A stretch of 28,220 bases of DNA, from NCBI GenBank assembly GCA_018700655.1, contig JABIUG010000514.1:1-28220 (forward strand), written 5' to 3'. Made by a program: the position numbers and the translations under genes. The first letter of the stretch is position 1, and every line of letters starts with the position of its first letter. Source of the stretch: Rhodospirillaceae bacterium (GTDB lineage Bacteria; Pseudomonadota; Alphaproteobacteria; SP197). The notes beneath the pieces are model-generated. The model was not told the origin of the DNA and made no database searches. It saw only the letters and a list, made by a program, of their open reading frames with translations. Positions 8,077 to 16,545 of the stretch are shown in pieces.

Positions 8077-9681
8077 CTAGTGGTCGCCGACGGACAGGAA
8101 GCGGCTGGGATGCACATCCTTGATGTTGTTGACCCAGCCTTCGACCCAGGGCTTGATCATGTGCTGGGTCGTGTAGAAATAGATCGGGATCACCGGCGCA
8201 TCGGTCAGGAAGATGCGCTCGGCATCCTGCAGCATCTGGCCGCGCGTAGCCGGGTCGGTTTCGACCGCCGCGCCCTTGACCAGATCGTCATAGGCGGTGC
8301 TGGCATAGCCGGGGTCGTTCATCACACCGGCATCCGAGACATAAAGCTCGAGGAAGGTGTTGGCGTCGTTGTAATCGCCAATCCAGCCGGCGCGCACGAC
8401 CTGAAAGGCCTTTTCGTCACGGCTTGCCAGGTAGGCCTTCCATTCCTCGTTGCGCAGGGTGGTTTCCACGCCCAGCGCCTGTTTCCACATGGCGGCGATG
8501 GCGATCGCGATCTTCTTGTGGTTGTCGCTGGTGTTGTAGAGGATTTCGATCTGGAGCGGATTATCCTCGCTGAAACCTGCTTCGGCATAAAGCGCCTGGG
8601 CGGCTTGGTTGAGTGCGGCCTGGTCCCAGTCGGCGAATTCCAGCACCTGCTGCTGGTAGCCCGGCACACCCGGAGGCACGAACGAAAAGGCAGGGATCTC
8701 GCCTGCCCGCGTGATGCGTTGGGTCAGAACCTTGCGGTCGATCGCCAGCGATAGGGCCTGGCGCAGTCCGACGTTGTCGCGGAACGGCGGCTCCGTCGTG
8801 TTGAACGCATAATAGTAGACGCCGAGATAGGGGAAGTTGCGGTATTCGTCGTTGAGGTTCTCGACGATCCAGTTGATCTGATCGGCCGGAATATCATAGG
8901 TGACATCGAGTTCATCAGCGCGATAACGCTGCAGTTCCTGGCCTTCGTCTTCGGTCGGGTAATACCAGACCTCATCGAGCGAAACCTCCTCGGCAGCGTG
9001 GAAATAGGGATTGGGCACCAGCTTGATATGCGACTGGGGCACCCATTCATCCATCATAAATGCGCCGTTGCCGACCAGATTGCCGGGCCGGGTCCAGGCA
9101 CTGCCCCATTCCTCGACCGATGCCTTGTGCAGGGGAAACGCCATATGATGGGTCAGCATGTCGAGGAAATAGGCGGTCGGCGCCTTCAGCGTGATCTCGA
9201 GTGTTCTGTCGTCGAGTGCGCGAATGCCAAGCTGGTCGAGATCGGTGATGTCACCTGCGACCAGCGCTTCGGCGTTTTTTATGGGATAGAGAATGAAGGC
9301 GTAGGCCGCCGCGGTTGCGGGGTCGAGTCCGCGACGAAAGGCATAGACGAAATCATGGGCGGTGACAGGATCGCCGTTCGACCAGCGGCCGTTTTCGCGC
9401 ATGTGGAAGGTGTAGACCGTGCCGTCGTCGCTGATCTCCCAGCTTTCCGCAGCACCCGGGATAAGGCTGGCGTCAGCGGCCTCGGCCACCAGGCCCTCGA
9501 ACAGGTCGCGCTGGATGTTGGCCTCTGCGACGCCCGAAGAGAGATGGATGTCGAGGCTTTCGGGTTCGGTCGCGTTGCCCAGGCGAAGCACACCGTCTGC
9601 TGAGGCGCCGGGCGCCAGCATCAGCCATGATGTCGCCAGGGCAAGGGCCAGCGAAAGGACGAAACGGCGGGTCGCAGGCAT
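8077..9681 (-). CDS. oppA: Periplasmic solute-binding protein, OppA family
   Basis: A 534-residue periplasmic binding protein of solute-binding family 5. The first 28 residues are a Sec signal peptide (RR, hydrophobic LALALATSWLML, then AxA cleavage at ASA). The mature protein opens with LRLGNATEPESLDIHLSSGV, the usual OppA N-terminus, and contains AHDFVYAFRRGLDP and FRDNVGLRQALSLAIDRK, core motifs of the family. The frame is open to 9759, but ATG 9681 has an ideal ribosome site and starts directly at the signal peptide. OppA-type proteins bind oligopeptides of two to five residues; other members bind nickel, opines or murein peptides. It is the first gene of the opp operon. Confidence 0.92.
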   Translation of the reverse strand: MPATRRFVLSLALALATSWLMLAPGASADGVLRLGNATEPESLDIHLSSGVAEANIQRDLFEGLVAEAADASLIPGAAESWEISDDGTVYTFHMRENGRWSNGDPVTAHDFVYAFRRGLDPATAAAYAFILYPIKNAEALVAGDITDLDQLGIRALDDRTLEITLKAPTAYFLDMLTHHMAFPLHKASVEEWGSAWTRPGNLVGNGAFMMDEWVPQSHIKLVPNPYFHAAEEVSLDEVWYYPTEDEGQELQRYRADELDVTYDIPADQINWIVENLNDEYRNFPYLGVYYYAFNTTEPPFRDNVGLRQALSLAIDRKVLTQRITRAGEIPAFSFVPPGVPGYQQQVLEFADWDQAALNQAAQALYAEAGFSEDNPLQIEILYNTSDNHKKIAIAIAAMWKQALGVETTLRNEEWKAYLASRDEKAFQVVRAGWIGDYNDANTFLELYVSDAGVMNDPGYASTAYDDLVKGAAVETDPATRGQMLQDAERIFLTDAPVIPIYFYTTQHMIKPWVEGWVNNIKDVHPSRFLSVGDH

Positions 9682-9686
9682 GAACG

Positions 9687-9693
9687 CCTCCTT
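9687..9693 (-). promoter_or_regulatory. Strong Shine-Dalgarno site of oppA
   Basis: AAGGAGG on the minus strand, five bases before the ATG at 9681. It decides the oppA start against the upstream in-frame ATG at 9759, and predicts high translation, as is usual for binding-protein genes. Confidence 0.8.
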
Positions 9694-9795
9694 CGGGGTC
9701 GATTGACGCAGCGAATCGTATGCTGGCCGACCCGCGGCGTCCAATGGCGAGGGGTGCAAAGCCGGGAGCGCCCCGTCTTTTCCGGCGACGATGAA

Positions 9796-10176
9796 TTACT
9801 GGAGGGTGATGTTGCCTTCGACCACGTCGAACGGATGAACAGCCCCGCTGCTTTCGACCAGCCAGTAATACCCGCCGTCGCGCTCGATCACGGGGTAACA
9901 GCTTTCGCCGCCGCCGCGCCAGACCGAGCAATAACGCCCGGCACTGCTGATCCGCCATGTGCCCCAGTCGGGAGCGCTGCCGTCGGAGACATAAACCGTG
10001 CGCCCGTTGCTCTGAAAGAACTGCACGTAATGACCCTGACCCCACATGCCGTTGATCGAATTGCCGGTCAGCAGTGTGGCCAGCTCATCGCCCATGACCT
10101 CACGGTCCCCGGCACTTGCCGGAACTGCCAGCAACACAAGCGCGATCATCGCCACCGTCAGTCGAAACACCCTCAC
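9796..10176 (-). CDS. Small secreted protein of unknown function
   Basis: I do not recognise a named family with certainty. From a GTG at 10176, preceded by TGGGAGA, the product is 126 residues. It has a clear signal peptide (VRVFRLTVAMIALVLLAVPASA) followed by about 104 mature residues rich in Gly, Trp and Tyr, with LLTGNSINGMWG near the start and two Cys in YCSVWRGGGESCYPV that could form a disulphide. The pattern of a 'GN...G.W' start and an all-beta-looking body recalls small DUF-type periplasmic proteins of alphaproteobacteria. A longer frame to 10239 would read through the aap terminator, so I reject it. It lies between the aap terminator and oppA on the same strand, 114 bases before oppA. 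Role unknown. Confidence 0.6.
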   Translation of the reverse strand: MRVFRLTVAMIALVLLAVPASAGDREVMGDELATLLTGNSINGMWGQGHYVQFFQSNGRTVYVSDGSAPDWGTWRISSAGRYCSVWRGGGESCYPVIERDGGYYWLVESSGAVHPFDVVEGNITLQ

Positions 10177-10205
10177 GCCCAGTCTCCCATCGATCCAGTC
10201 CACAC

Positions 10206-10241
10206 AAAAAGATTGGCCCGGCGCAAGGTGCCGGGCCAATC
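10206..10241 (-). terminator. Rho-independent terminator of the aap operon
   Basis: A perfect 12-bp stem, GATTGGCCCGGC (10211-10222) and GCCGGGCCAATC (10230-10241), with a 7-base loop. It is followed on the minus strand by TTTTT (10206-10210). It starts 27 bases after the aapP stop and is oriented to end the aapJQMP transcript. Confidence 0.88.
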
Positions 10242-10268
10242 AACAGCCGGTGAGCCGTTGAAGGGCTG

Positions 10269-11039
10269 CTAGTGCGAGAGAATCTGCGACAGGAAGAGCT
10301 GGGTGCGCTCGTTCTTCGGATTTGCGAAGAACTCTTCGGGTGCTTCCATCTCGACGATCTCGCCCTGATCCATGAAGACCATCATATCACCCACAGTACG
10401 GGCAAAACCCATTTCGTGGGTCACGCAGACCATGGTCATGCCTTCATCGGCGAGCTCGATCATGACGTCGAGCACTTCCTTGATCATCTCGGGATCAAGC
10501 GCGCTGGTCGGCTCGTCGAACAGCATGATCTTAGGCTTCATGCAGAGCGAGCGGGCGATTGCCACACGCTGCTGCTGTCCGCCCGAAAGCTGGCCCGGGA
10601 ACTTGTCAGCCTGCTCGGGGATCTTGACGCGTTCGAGATACATCATCGCGGTCTCGATCGCTTCCTTGCGCGGAATCTTGCGCACCCATGTCGGGCCCAG
10701 GATCAGGTTTTCGAGCACGCTCAAATGCGGGAAGAGGTTAAAGTGCTGGAACACCATGCCGACTTCCTTGCGGATCGCCTCGATCTGCTTGAGGTCGTTG
10801 GTCAGCTCCAGGCCCTCAACGAACAGATGCCCGCGCTGATGTTCCTCGAGCCGGTTGATGCACCGGATCATGGTCGATTTTCCCGAGCCCGATGGTCCGC
10901 AGACCACCACCTTTTCGCCCTGGCGGACAGTCAGGTTGATGTCTTTGAGAACGTGGAACTCGCCGTACCATTTGTGCAGATGGCGCAGCTCGACCGCGTG
11001 GCCCAGATTGGGTGCGTCAGCTTCTTGTGCATTGGCCAT
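10269..11039 (-). CDS. aapP: General L-amino acid ABC transporter, ATP-binding protein
   Basis: A 256-residue ATPase of the polar amino-acid importer family (GlnQ/AapP/BztD). Walker A is GPSGSGKST (48-56), Q-loop VFQHFNLFPH (about 97), signature LSGGQQQR (151-158), Walker B IMLFDEPTSALD (171-182) and H-loop CVTHEMGFA (about 205). All catalytic residues are present. It energises import through AapQ-AapM. It starts ten bases after the aapM stop and is the last gene before the terminator. Choice between aap and bzt naming rests on the four-gene order J-Q-M-P and on close fit of all four products; a bzt-type glutamate/glutamine system is the alternative name. Confidence 0.93.
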   Translation of the reverse strand: MANAQEADAPNLGHAVELRHLHKWYGEFHVLKDINLTVRQGEKVVVCGPSGSGKSTMIRCINRLEEHQRGHLFVEGLELTNDLKQIEAIRKEVGMVFQHFNLFPHLSVLENLILGPTWVRKIPRKEAIETAMMYLERVKIPEQADKFPGQLSGGQQQRVAIARSLCMKPKIMLFDEPTSALDPEMIKEVLDVMIELADEGMTMVCVTHEMGFARTVGDMMVFMDQGEIVEMEAPEEFFANPKNERTQLFLSQILSH

Positions 11040-11049
11040 GGTATTTCCC

Positions 11050-12153
11050 CTAATGGTTCTGGCCTTTGGCCAGATCCTTCTCCAGCCACTGGCTGTAACG
11101 TGACATGAAGAAGCAGAAGCAGAAGTAAATCGCCGCGCAGAACAGGTAGCCCTCGACGAAGAAGGGCCGCCAGTTGATGTCCTGGAAAGCGACGCGGCTG
11201 GTCATCAGCAGATCGAACAGGCCGATGATGACAACCAGCGAGGTGTCCTTGAAGCCGCCGATGAAGCCGTTGACCATCGGCGGAATCGTGATCCGCAGGG
11301 CCTGGGGCAGAATGATCTTGCCCATCGACTGCCAGTAGGAGAGTCCCATGGCATCGGCTGCTTCATACTGTCCGCGCGGAATTGCCTGCAGCCCGGCGCG
11401 AATGATCTCGGCACCATAGGCCGCCCCGAACAGGATGATGCCGACCTGGGCGCGTAGCAGTTTGTCGATCGACACGCCTTCAGGCAGGAACAGCGGGAAC
11501 ATGACCGAAGCCATGAACAGGATCGAGATCAGCGGCACGCCTCGAATCAGCTCGATATAGGTGATTGAAAGCGACCGGATGGCAGGCATACGTGATCGTC
11601 TGCCCAGGGCCAGGAAGATCCCCAGCGGGAACGCAAACACCGTGCCGAAGGTTGCCAGGAAAAGGGTGAGTGGCAGGCCGCCCCACTGGCTCTGATTGAC
11701 ATAAGTGAGGCCGAAAATGCCGCCCCACATCAAGACGCCGACCATGACGAGGCCGACCGCCCAGGTCACGGCAATCCACCAGCCCAGCTTCCACAGCGGC
11801 TTGATGCAGCTGCCAAAGATCAGGGTGAGGAAGATGATCATGGCACACAGCGGGCGCCAATGTTCGTCATAGGGGTAAACACCAAACAGGATGAAGCGGT
11901 ATTTTTCGTAGATGAACGACCAGCAGGCGCCTTGAGCTTCGCGGCAGACCTCGGGTGATTTGTCACCCCAGACCGAGTTGATCAGGGCCCATTCGATGAT
12001 GCCGGGCACGGTGGTCAGAATCAGATAAAGCGCGATCAGGGTCAGCACACTGTTGAACCAGTTGCTGAACAGGTTCTTGCGCATCCAACCGATAACGCCG
12101 ACCTCGGTCTTGGGCGGGCTGACCCAATCTTCTTTGTTGGTGGTGTCTGTCAT
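11050..12153 (-). CDS. aapM: General L-amino acid ABC transporter, permease AapM
   Basis: A 367-residue inner-membrane permease of the HisM/GlnP superfamily. A long N-terminal section has a cytoplasmic tail (WVSPPKTEVGVIGWMRKNLF), a first helix and a large periplasmic loop with Cys residues; extra helices precede the core. The core contains IELIRGVPLISILFM and the EAA coupling loop EAADAMGLSYWQSMGKIILPQA, both standard for amino-acid permeases. The extended N-terminus distinguishes AapM/BztC-like proteins from the short GlnP type. The start is one base after the aapQ stop codon, so translation is tightly coupled. With AapQ it forms a heterodimeric channel for a wide range of L-amino acids. 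Confidence 0.92.
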   Translation of the reverse strand: MTDTTNKEDWVSPPKTEVGVIGWMRKNLFSNWFNSVLTLIALYLILTTVPGIIEWALINSVWGDKSPEVCREAQGACWSFIYEKYRFILFGVYPYDEHWRPLCAMIIFLTLIFGSCIKPLWKLGWWIAVTWAVGLVMVGVLMWGGIFGLTYVNQSQWGGLPLTLFLATFGTVFAFPLGIFLALGRRSRMPAIRSLSITYIELIRGVPLISILFMASVMFPLFLPEGVSIDKLLRAQVGIILFGAAYGAEIIRAGLQAIPRGQYEAADAMGLSYWQSMGKIILPQALRITIPPMVNGFIGGFKDTSLVVIIGLFDLLMTSRVAFQDINWRPFFVEGYLFCAAIYFCFCFFMSRYSQWLEKDLAKGQNH

Positions 12154-12154
12154 A

Positions 12155-13345
12155 TCAGCGCTCCACCAGGGCGATTTTGTTGTTGTACCAGTTCATGAAC
12201 AGCGAGATCGACAGGCTGAGCGAGAGGTACACCGCCATGATGATGGCAATGCCTTCGATCGCCTGACCGCTCTGATTGATCGTGGTGTTCGTGATGCCGA
12301 CGATATCGGGATAACCGATCGCGACCGCGAGTGAACTGTTCTTGGTGAGGTTGAGATACTGGCTTGTCGTCGGCGGGATGATGACACGCAGCGACTGGGG
12401 CAAAACGATAAAGCGCAGGATCTGCGTCCGGCTGAGACCCAGTGATCCGGCGGCTTCCCATTGCCCCTTGGAGACTGCGAGAATACCGCTTCGCACGATC
12501 TCGGCGATGAAGGATGCGGTGTAGAGCGTCAGGCCCAGCCAGAGAGCGAGGAATTCGGCCGTGACCTCGGCGCCACCCTTGAACGAGAAACCCTTGAATT
12601 CGGGTGAATCGAGCGTCGTGGGGGCGCCGCCGGCAAGCCAGCCAAGCAGCATGGCAACGGCAAAGATCAGCATTCCGGGACCCAGCGTGTTCTTGATTTC
12701 GCCGGTTTCGTCGTGTATTTTTTTGTTGCGACGGTAGAGCCAGATCACAGTGACAAGCGCAATCAGGATACCCGCCCCAAGACCCAGATAGGACCAGGTG
12801 TCGGGCAACGGCAGATTGAAGCCGCGATTCGAAAGATAGACGCCCAGGAACGGCCCATAGGCTTCCTTGGCTCGCGGCAAGACCTCGACGATCATCGCGT
12901 ACCAGAAGAAAAGCTGCAGCAGCAGCGGCACGTTGCGCAGGGTTTCGATGTAGACCGTGGCAAGGCGCGCGACCAGCCAGTTCGGTGACAGGCGCATGAT
13001 GCCGACAACCGAGCCGATGATGGTGGCAAAAACAATGCCGACGACTGCGACCTTGATGGTGTTCAGGAGCCCGACAATGATTGCGTGCCAGTAAGGATCG
13101 GCGGCGGTGTAGGGGATCATACCCTCACCAATCGCGAAACCTGCTTCCAGGTTCAGGAAACTGAAACCCGACGCAATGTTCTGGCGGTCGAGGTTCGCCA
13201 TAGTGTTGTGGATCAGGAACCAGAATACCCCGACCACACCGAGAACCGCGACGATCTGCCAGAAAACGGCGCGAACTTTCGGGTCGTTATAAAAGACGGC
13301 CTTGGCCGGTTGAAGGCCTTCGGACTCGCCAGTTTGAATTGTCAT
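12155..13345 (-). CDS. aapQ: General L-amino acid ABC transporter, permease AapQ
   Basis: A 396-residue permease, the partner of AapM. Visible features are an N-terminal helix (VRAVFWQIVAVLGVVGVFWFL), the motif SFLNLEAGFAIGEGMIPY typical of AapQ, then IETLRNVPLLLQLFFWY. A large central insert with two more helices follows, and the coupling loop reads WEAAGSLGLSRTQILRFIVLPQSLR. The C-terminus ends with a helix and SLFMNWYNNK. The ATG at 13345 is preceded by TTGAGGG. It lies 65 bases downstream of aapJ, separated from it by a GC-rich hairpin that probably lowers its expression relative to aapJ. Confidence 0.92.
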   Translation of the reverse strand: MTIQTGESEGLQPAKAVFYNDPKVRAVFWQIVAVLGVVGVFWFLIHNTMANLDRQNIASGFSFLNLEAGFAIGEGMIPYTAADPYWHAIIVGLLNTIKVAVVGIVFATIIGSVVGIMRLSPNWLVARLATVYIETLRNVPLLLQLFFWYAMIVEVLPRAKEAYGPFLGVYLSNRGFNLPLPDTWSYLGLGAGILIALVTVIWLYRRNKKIHDETGEIKNTLGPGMLIFAVAMLLGWLAGGAPTTLDSPEFKGFSFKGGAEVTAEFLALWLGLTLYTASFIAEIVRSGILAVSKGQWEAAGSLGLSRTQILRFIVLPQSLRVIIPPTTSQYLNLTKNSSLAVAIGYPDIVGITNTTINQSGQAIEGIAIIMAVYLSLSLSISLFMNWYNNKIALVER

Positions 13346-13359
13346 TTGGATGCCCTCAA

Positions 13360-13403
13360 GTGAAACCGCCGCCCGGAGAAGATCCGGGCGGCGGACAGTT
13401 CAC
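13360..13403 (-). promoter_or_regulatory. Intercistronic hairpin between aapJ and aapQ
   Basis: An 11-bp perfect GC stem, CCGCCGCCCGG (13366-13376) and CCGGGCGGCGG (13384-13394), with a 7-base loop. Outer pairing of GTGAA (13360-13364) with TTCAC (13399-13403) extends it. No T-run follows on the minus strand. In binding-protein transporter operons such stems protect the 3' end of the binding-protein message and allow limited read-through; that role is inferred here from position. Confidence 0.65.
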
Positions 13404-13410
13404 TCAACGA

Positions 13411-14430
13411 TCAGCGGATCGGCGGTGCATACATGAGACCACCGTCGGTCCACAGCGCATTCACGCCGCGCTCGAACCCAAGCGGTGTATCGGCGCCGAC
13501 ATGGCGCTCGAAGATCTCGCTGTAGTTACCTACCTGCTTGATTGCATTGTAGGCCCACTCTTCGTTGATCTTCATGGCTTCGCCCATGCCGGGAGAAACA
13601 CCGAGCAAACGCTGGATGCTGGGATCATCGCTCGACAGCATGTCGTCGACGTTGGCAGAACTGATACCCATCTCTTCGGCGTTCAGCAGGGCGTTGACCG
13701 TCCACTTGACGACATCAAACCATTCGTCGTCATCGTTGCGGGTCACGGGGCCGAGCGGCTCCTTGGAAATGATGTCGGGCAGGATCATGTAGTCGTCCGG
13801 GTTCTCGACATTCGAGACACGGATCGAGGCCAAGCCCGAGGCATCTGTCGTGTAGACGTCGCAACGGCCGTTGACGAACGCTGTGACGGACTCTTCAAAG
13901 CCCTCGAACACGACCGGATCAAACGACATGCCGGTGGCACGGAAGTAATCGGTCAGGTTCTTTTCAGTCGTCGTGCCGGTCTGGACGCAGATGGCGGCGC
14001 CATCGAGTTCAGCGGCGGTTGAGACACCCAGCGAGGTCGGGACCATGAAGCCCTGGCCGTCGTAGAAGGTGACGTTGGTAAAGTTGAGGCCCAGAGCCGT
14101 GTCACGGGTCAGGGTCCAGGTCGTGTTGCGCGACAGAACGTCGACTTCGCCCGACTGCAGGGCCGTGAAGCGCTGCTGAGCCGAAAGCGGAACAAATTCG
14201 ACAGCGTTTGCGTCGCCCAGAACAGCAGCGGCCACGGCACGGCACACATCCGCATCCAGGCCCTGCATCACGCCCTTGCTGTCAGGAATTGAAAAACCGG
14301 CAAGACTGCCGCTGACGCCGCATCGCACGGCGCCACGGTCCATAACCTCGTCAAGCGTCGAACCAGCGAACGCCGGACTGGCGAGCATAGCGGCACCAAC
14401 CGCCATGCCGAGTACTTTGAGTGCTTTCAT
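13411..14430 (-). CDS. aapJ: General L-amino acid-binding periplasmic protein
   Basis: A 339-residue periplasmic binding protein (family 3). The signal peptide is MKALKVLGMAVGAAMLASPAFA, cleaved at AFA. The mature part shows RGAVRCGVSGSLAGFSIPD at the start and DADVCRAVAAAVLGD, then NTTWTLTRDTALGLNF in the ligand region. It ends LGFERGVNALWTDGGLMYAPPIR, the usual AapJ/BztA C-terminus. AGGGATGGGATCC precedes the ATG. It leads the aapJQMP operon and delivers L-amino acids to AapQM. A damaged paralogue lies directly upstream on the same strand. Length and motifs are normal for the family. Confidence 0.94.
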   Translation of the reverse strand: MKALKVLGMAVGAAMLASPAFAGSTLDEVMDRGAVRCGVSGSLAGFSIPDSKGVMQGLDADVCRAVAAAVLGDANAVEFVPLSAQQRFTALQSGEVDVLSRNTTWTLTRDTALGLNFTNVTFYDGQGFMVPTSLGVSTAAELDGAAICVQTGTTTEKNLTDYFRATGMSFDPVVFEGFEESVTAFVNGRCDVYTTDASGLASIRVSNVENPDDYMILPDIISKEPLGPVTRNDDDEWFDVVKWTVNALLNAEEMGISSANVDDMLSSDDPSIQRLLGVSPGMGEAMKINEEWAYNAIKQVGNYSEIFERHVGADTPLGFERGVNALWTDGGLMYAPPIR

Positions 14431-14651
14431 TGGATCCCATCCCTATTTTAAATTTTATTGAAGCTTGTGAAGCGCGGGCTTCTATGAAGAGCCCGTCTGC
14501 GAGTAAAGTGTAGGACCGAGTCGAAGTCGAGGTCCAGCGGATCGAACCAATTCTGTGCCGATTGACCCGTGTGCCCTCTCTCGCGTCTGAATCCGGCCAG
14601 TTGTGCCTGTGCCCGATCCCTTCAAACATGATGGGATCAGAGACTCGGGGG
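14431..14651 (-). other. aap operon leader and upstream region
   Basis: This 221-base gap between aapJ and the aapJ-like pseudogene holds no gene. It must contain the aap promoter, but I cannot place one confidently. A 6-bp hairpin, CGGGCT (14475-14480) and AGCCCG (14490-14495), lies in the likely 5' leader, about 45 bases before the start codon. A second hairpin, GATCCC (14615-14620) and GGGATC (14633-14638), sits just after the pseudogene stop without a T-run. Confidence 0.35.
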
Positions 14652-15290
14652 TCAACGGATCGTGGGTGCATACATCAGGCTGTCCCGGGTCCGGAGTGCA
14701 TTGATACCGCGCGGGAAGTTCAGCGGGGTTCCGCGACCGAGGTGACGGTCGAAGATCTCACCGTAACTGCCTATCTGGCTGGTCGCGTCATATGTCCAGG
14801 AATCGTTGGCTCCCAACGCCTCACCCATGTCCGGTGCGATACCGAGGAGGCGCTGGATGGCGGGGTCGTCACTGGCCAGGAACGCTTCGGCGTTTCGGGA
14901 GGTAATGCCGAACTCTTCGGCCTGGATCAGCGCGAAGACCGTCCATCTGACGATGTTACACCAGGCGTCGTCGTCATAGCGTGTGGCCGGGCCCAGGGGG
15001 ACCTTCGAAATGATCCCGAGCAGGATTATGAATTGGTCGGGGTTGTCGAGATTGGTCTGCCGCAGAGAGGCCAGTCCGGCCGAATCGGCGGTGTAGGCAT
15101 CGCAGCGCCATGACTGAATGCAGCCACCGATTCTTCGAAACTCTCGAACACGACGGGTTCGAACACCATCCGATTCGCGCGGAAATAGTCGGCGACACCC
15201 TTTTTGGTCGTGGCGCCGGTCTACTGCATCTCGCCGCGCCATGGAGTTCGAGTGCCGTGTCGCATGTCAGCGTCCAAGTCGTGTTGTGTT
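14652..15290 (-). pseudogene. Decayed second copy of aapJ
   Basis: Homology to the neighbouring aapJ product runs from NTTWTLTCDTALE to the C-terminal LMYAPTIR and stop at 14652, but the gene is broken. The whole N-terminal third, including signal peptide, is missing. About 27 codons are deleted between TAL and EL(H/D)GAA. One base is lost near 15223 (the frame of GAARC does not continue into TGATTKKGVADYFRANRM). Another is lost near 15110, where FEESVAAFSHG changes frame to RCDAYTADSAG. The last 150 or so residues remain an open frame, with about 55-60% identity to AapJ by my own count. It lies head-to-tail with aapJ and follows the MFS gene. Either a local duplication or a divergent paralogue of an older second operon. 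Confidence 0.85.
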
Positions 15291-15330
15291 CTAGGTGGGG
15301 CCAACTGTTTGCAGGCAATCCTTCAATCCG

Positions 15331-16545
15331 TCAGGCGTTGTCTTGGCCCTTGTGGGTCAGGTGACGAATGGTCGCGATGATGGCGAACAGCAGTCCGCCG
15401 ACGACCGACAGGACAATGAGCCCATGGGGATCCCACAGCAGGATCGCGACGCCGGCGATTGGCGGGCCCACGAGATGGCCGAATTCGTAAACGAAGATGA
15501 AGGTCGCATTCGCAGCCGCCAGTTCATCGCGGTTGAATCGCTGGCCGACCAGAGCAAGACCGCAGGTATACATGCCGCCCATGATGCCGCCCCAGAAGAA
15601 CAACAAAGGCCAAAGGACATAAGGGTCGCCCAGCGCCAGCGGAAAGATGGCGGTACACACGACCATCAACAGGGCAAAGACGATCAGGAGCACGCGCCGG
15701 TCATAGCGGTCAGCGATCATGCCCACGGGGAATTGCAGGAAGACATTGCCCACCGACATGACAATCAACAGGATCAGGGCATCATTTTCGGCGTAACCCA
15801 GGCGCTGGACGTAGATAAGAAAGAACGCGAACAGAGCGCCGAACACGAAGCCGTCGGTTAACGCCGCAAGCATGGTCGCCGGGGCACGCTTCATGGCGGC
15901 AAACACACCAAAGCCCGCATGTGCCTTGATGCCCGGTGCCAGGTCGCGCGCCAGCACCAACGGCAGGACTCCAATAGCCAGGGCCGCAGCCACAATGAAG
16001 AAGGGTTCCGGGCCTTCCGAGCCGACGAAAAGGAGGATCGGCAAGCCGCCCAGGTAACCGGCTGACATGGCCGTAACGTAGATGCCCATCACGCGCCCGC
16101 GGATCCGGTTGTCGACCAGCGTGTTGATCCAGGTCTCGCTCACCACCCAGTGGATTGCGATACCGATGCCCATGATGAAACGCAGCGGGAACCAGGCCCA
16201 GACATTGTCGAACACCGGCAACAGCACGATCGACAGAATCATCAGGATGAAACCCAGATAGAGCGCCCGCATGGTGCCCAGATAACCGACAATCCGCGGC
16301 ATCAGGATTGTGAAGATCAACAGTCCGGCCGGAGCAGCGGCAGTGTTGAGCCCGATCAGCCAGGGCTCCGTATCGCGTCGTTCCAGGATCAGGACCAGCA
16401 GCGGCATGCAGATCGAAAAGGTCAGCGATGCGGCAAAGGCACTGGCGATCACCGCGCCCAGACTGCGGATGATCTGGCCTGGCGTCATGGAGGGCGGTGC
16501 ATCGCCCTCGTTCTCGAAAACCGTGGGGTCGCGTGCCTCAGTCAT
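15331..16545 (-). CDS. Major facilitator superfamily transporter, YcaD-like
   Basis: A 404-residue protein with twelve predicted membrane helices in two halves. RFIMGIGIAIHWVVSETWIN followed by DNRIRGRVMGIYVTAMSAGYLGG, and FPVGMIADRYDRR between helices 8 and 9, resemble the YcaD-like branch of MFS proteins, whose substrates are mostly unknown. The second motif is the conserved cytoplasmic loop (G-x3-D-R-x-x-R-R). The ATG at 16545 overlaps the monooxygenase stop as ATGA, so its translation depends on that gene; the frameshift there could reduce its expression. A role in moving the substrate or product of the monooxygenase is plausible but unproven. Confidence 0.83.
   Translation of the reverse strand: MTEARDPTVFENEGDAPPSMTPGQIIRSLGAVIASAFAASLTFSICMPLLVLILERRDTEPWLIGLNTAAAPAGLLIFTILMPRIVGYLGTMRALYLGFILMILSIVLLPVFDNVWAWFPLRFIMGIGIAIHWVVSETWINTLVDNRIRGRVMGIYVTAMSAGYLGGLPILLFVGSEGPEPFFIVAAALAIGVLPLVLARDLAPGIKAHAGFGVFAAMKRAPATMLAALTDGFVFGALFAFFLIYVQRLGYAENDALILLIVMSVGNVFLQFPVGMIADRYDRRVLLIVFALLMVVCTAIFPLALGDPYVLWPLLFFWGGIMGGMYTCGLALVGQRFNRDELAAANATFIFVYEFGHLVGPPIAGVAILLWDPHGLIVLSVVGGLLFAIIATIRHLTHKGQDNA

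Noticed and set aside
7387..8754. 455-residue plus-strand frame opposite oppB and oppA
   Set aside because: It is a shadow of two well-supported genes in high-GC sequence; no ribosome site, no domain, His/Asp/Gly-rich composition.
14520..14575. Possible sigma-54 promoter (GGCAC-N-TTGG-like) for aapJ
   Set aside because: The GG and GC spacing is right for one half only (GT instead of GC at the -12 part); too weak to call.
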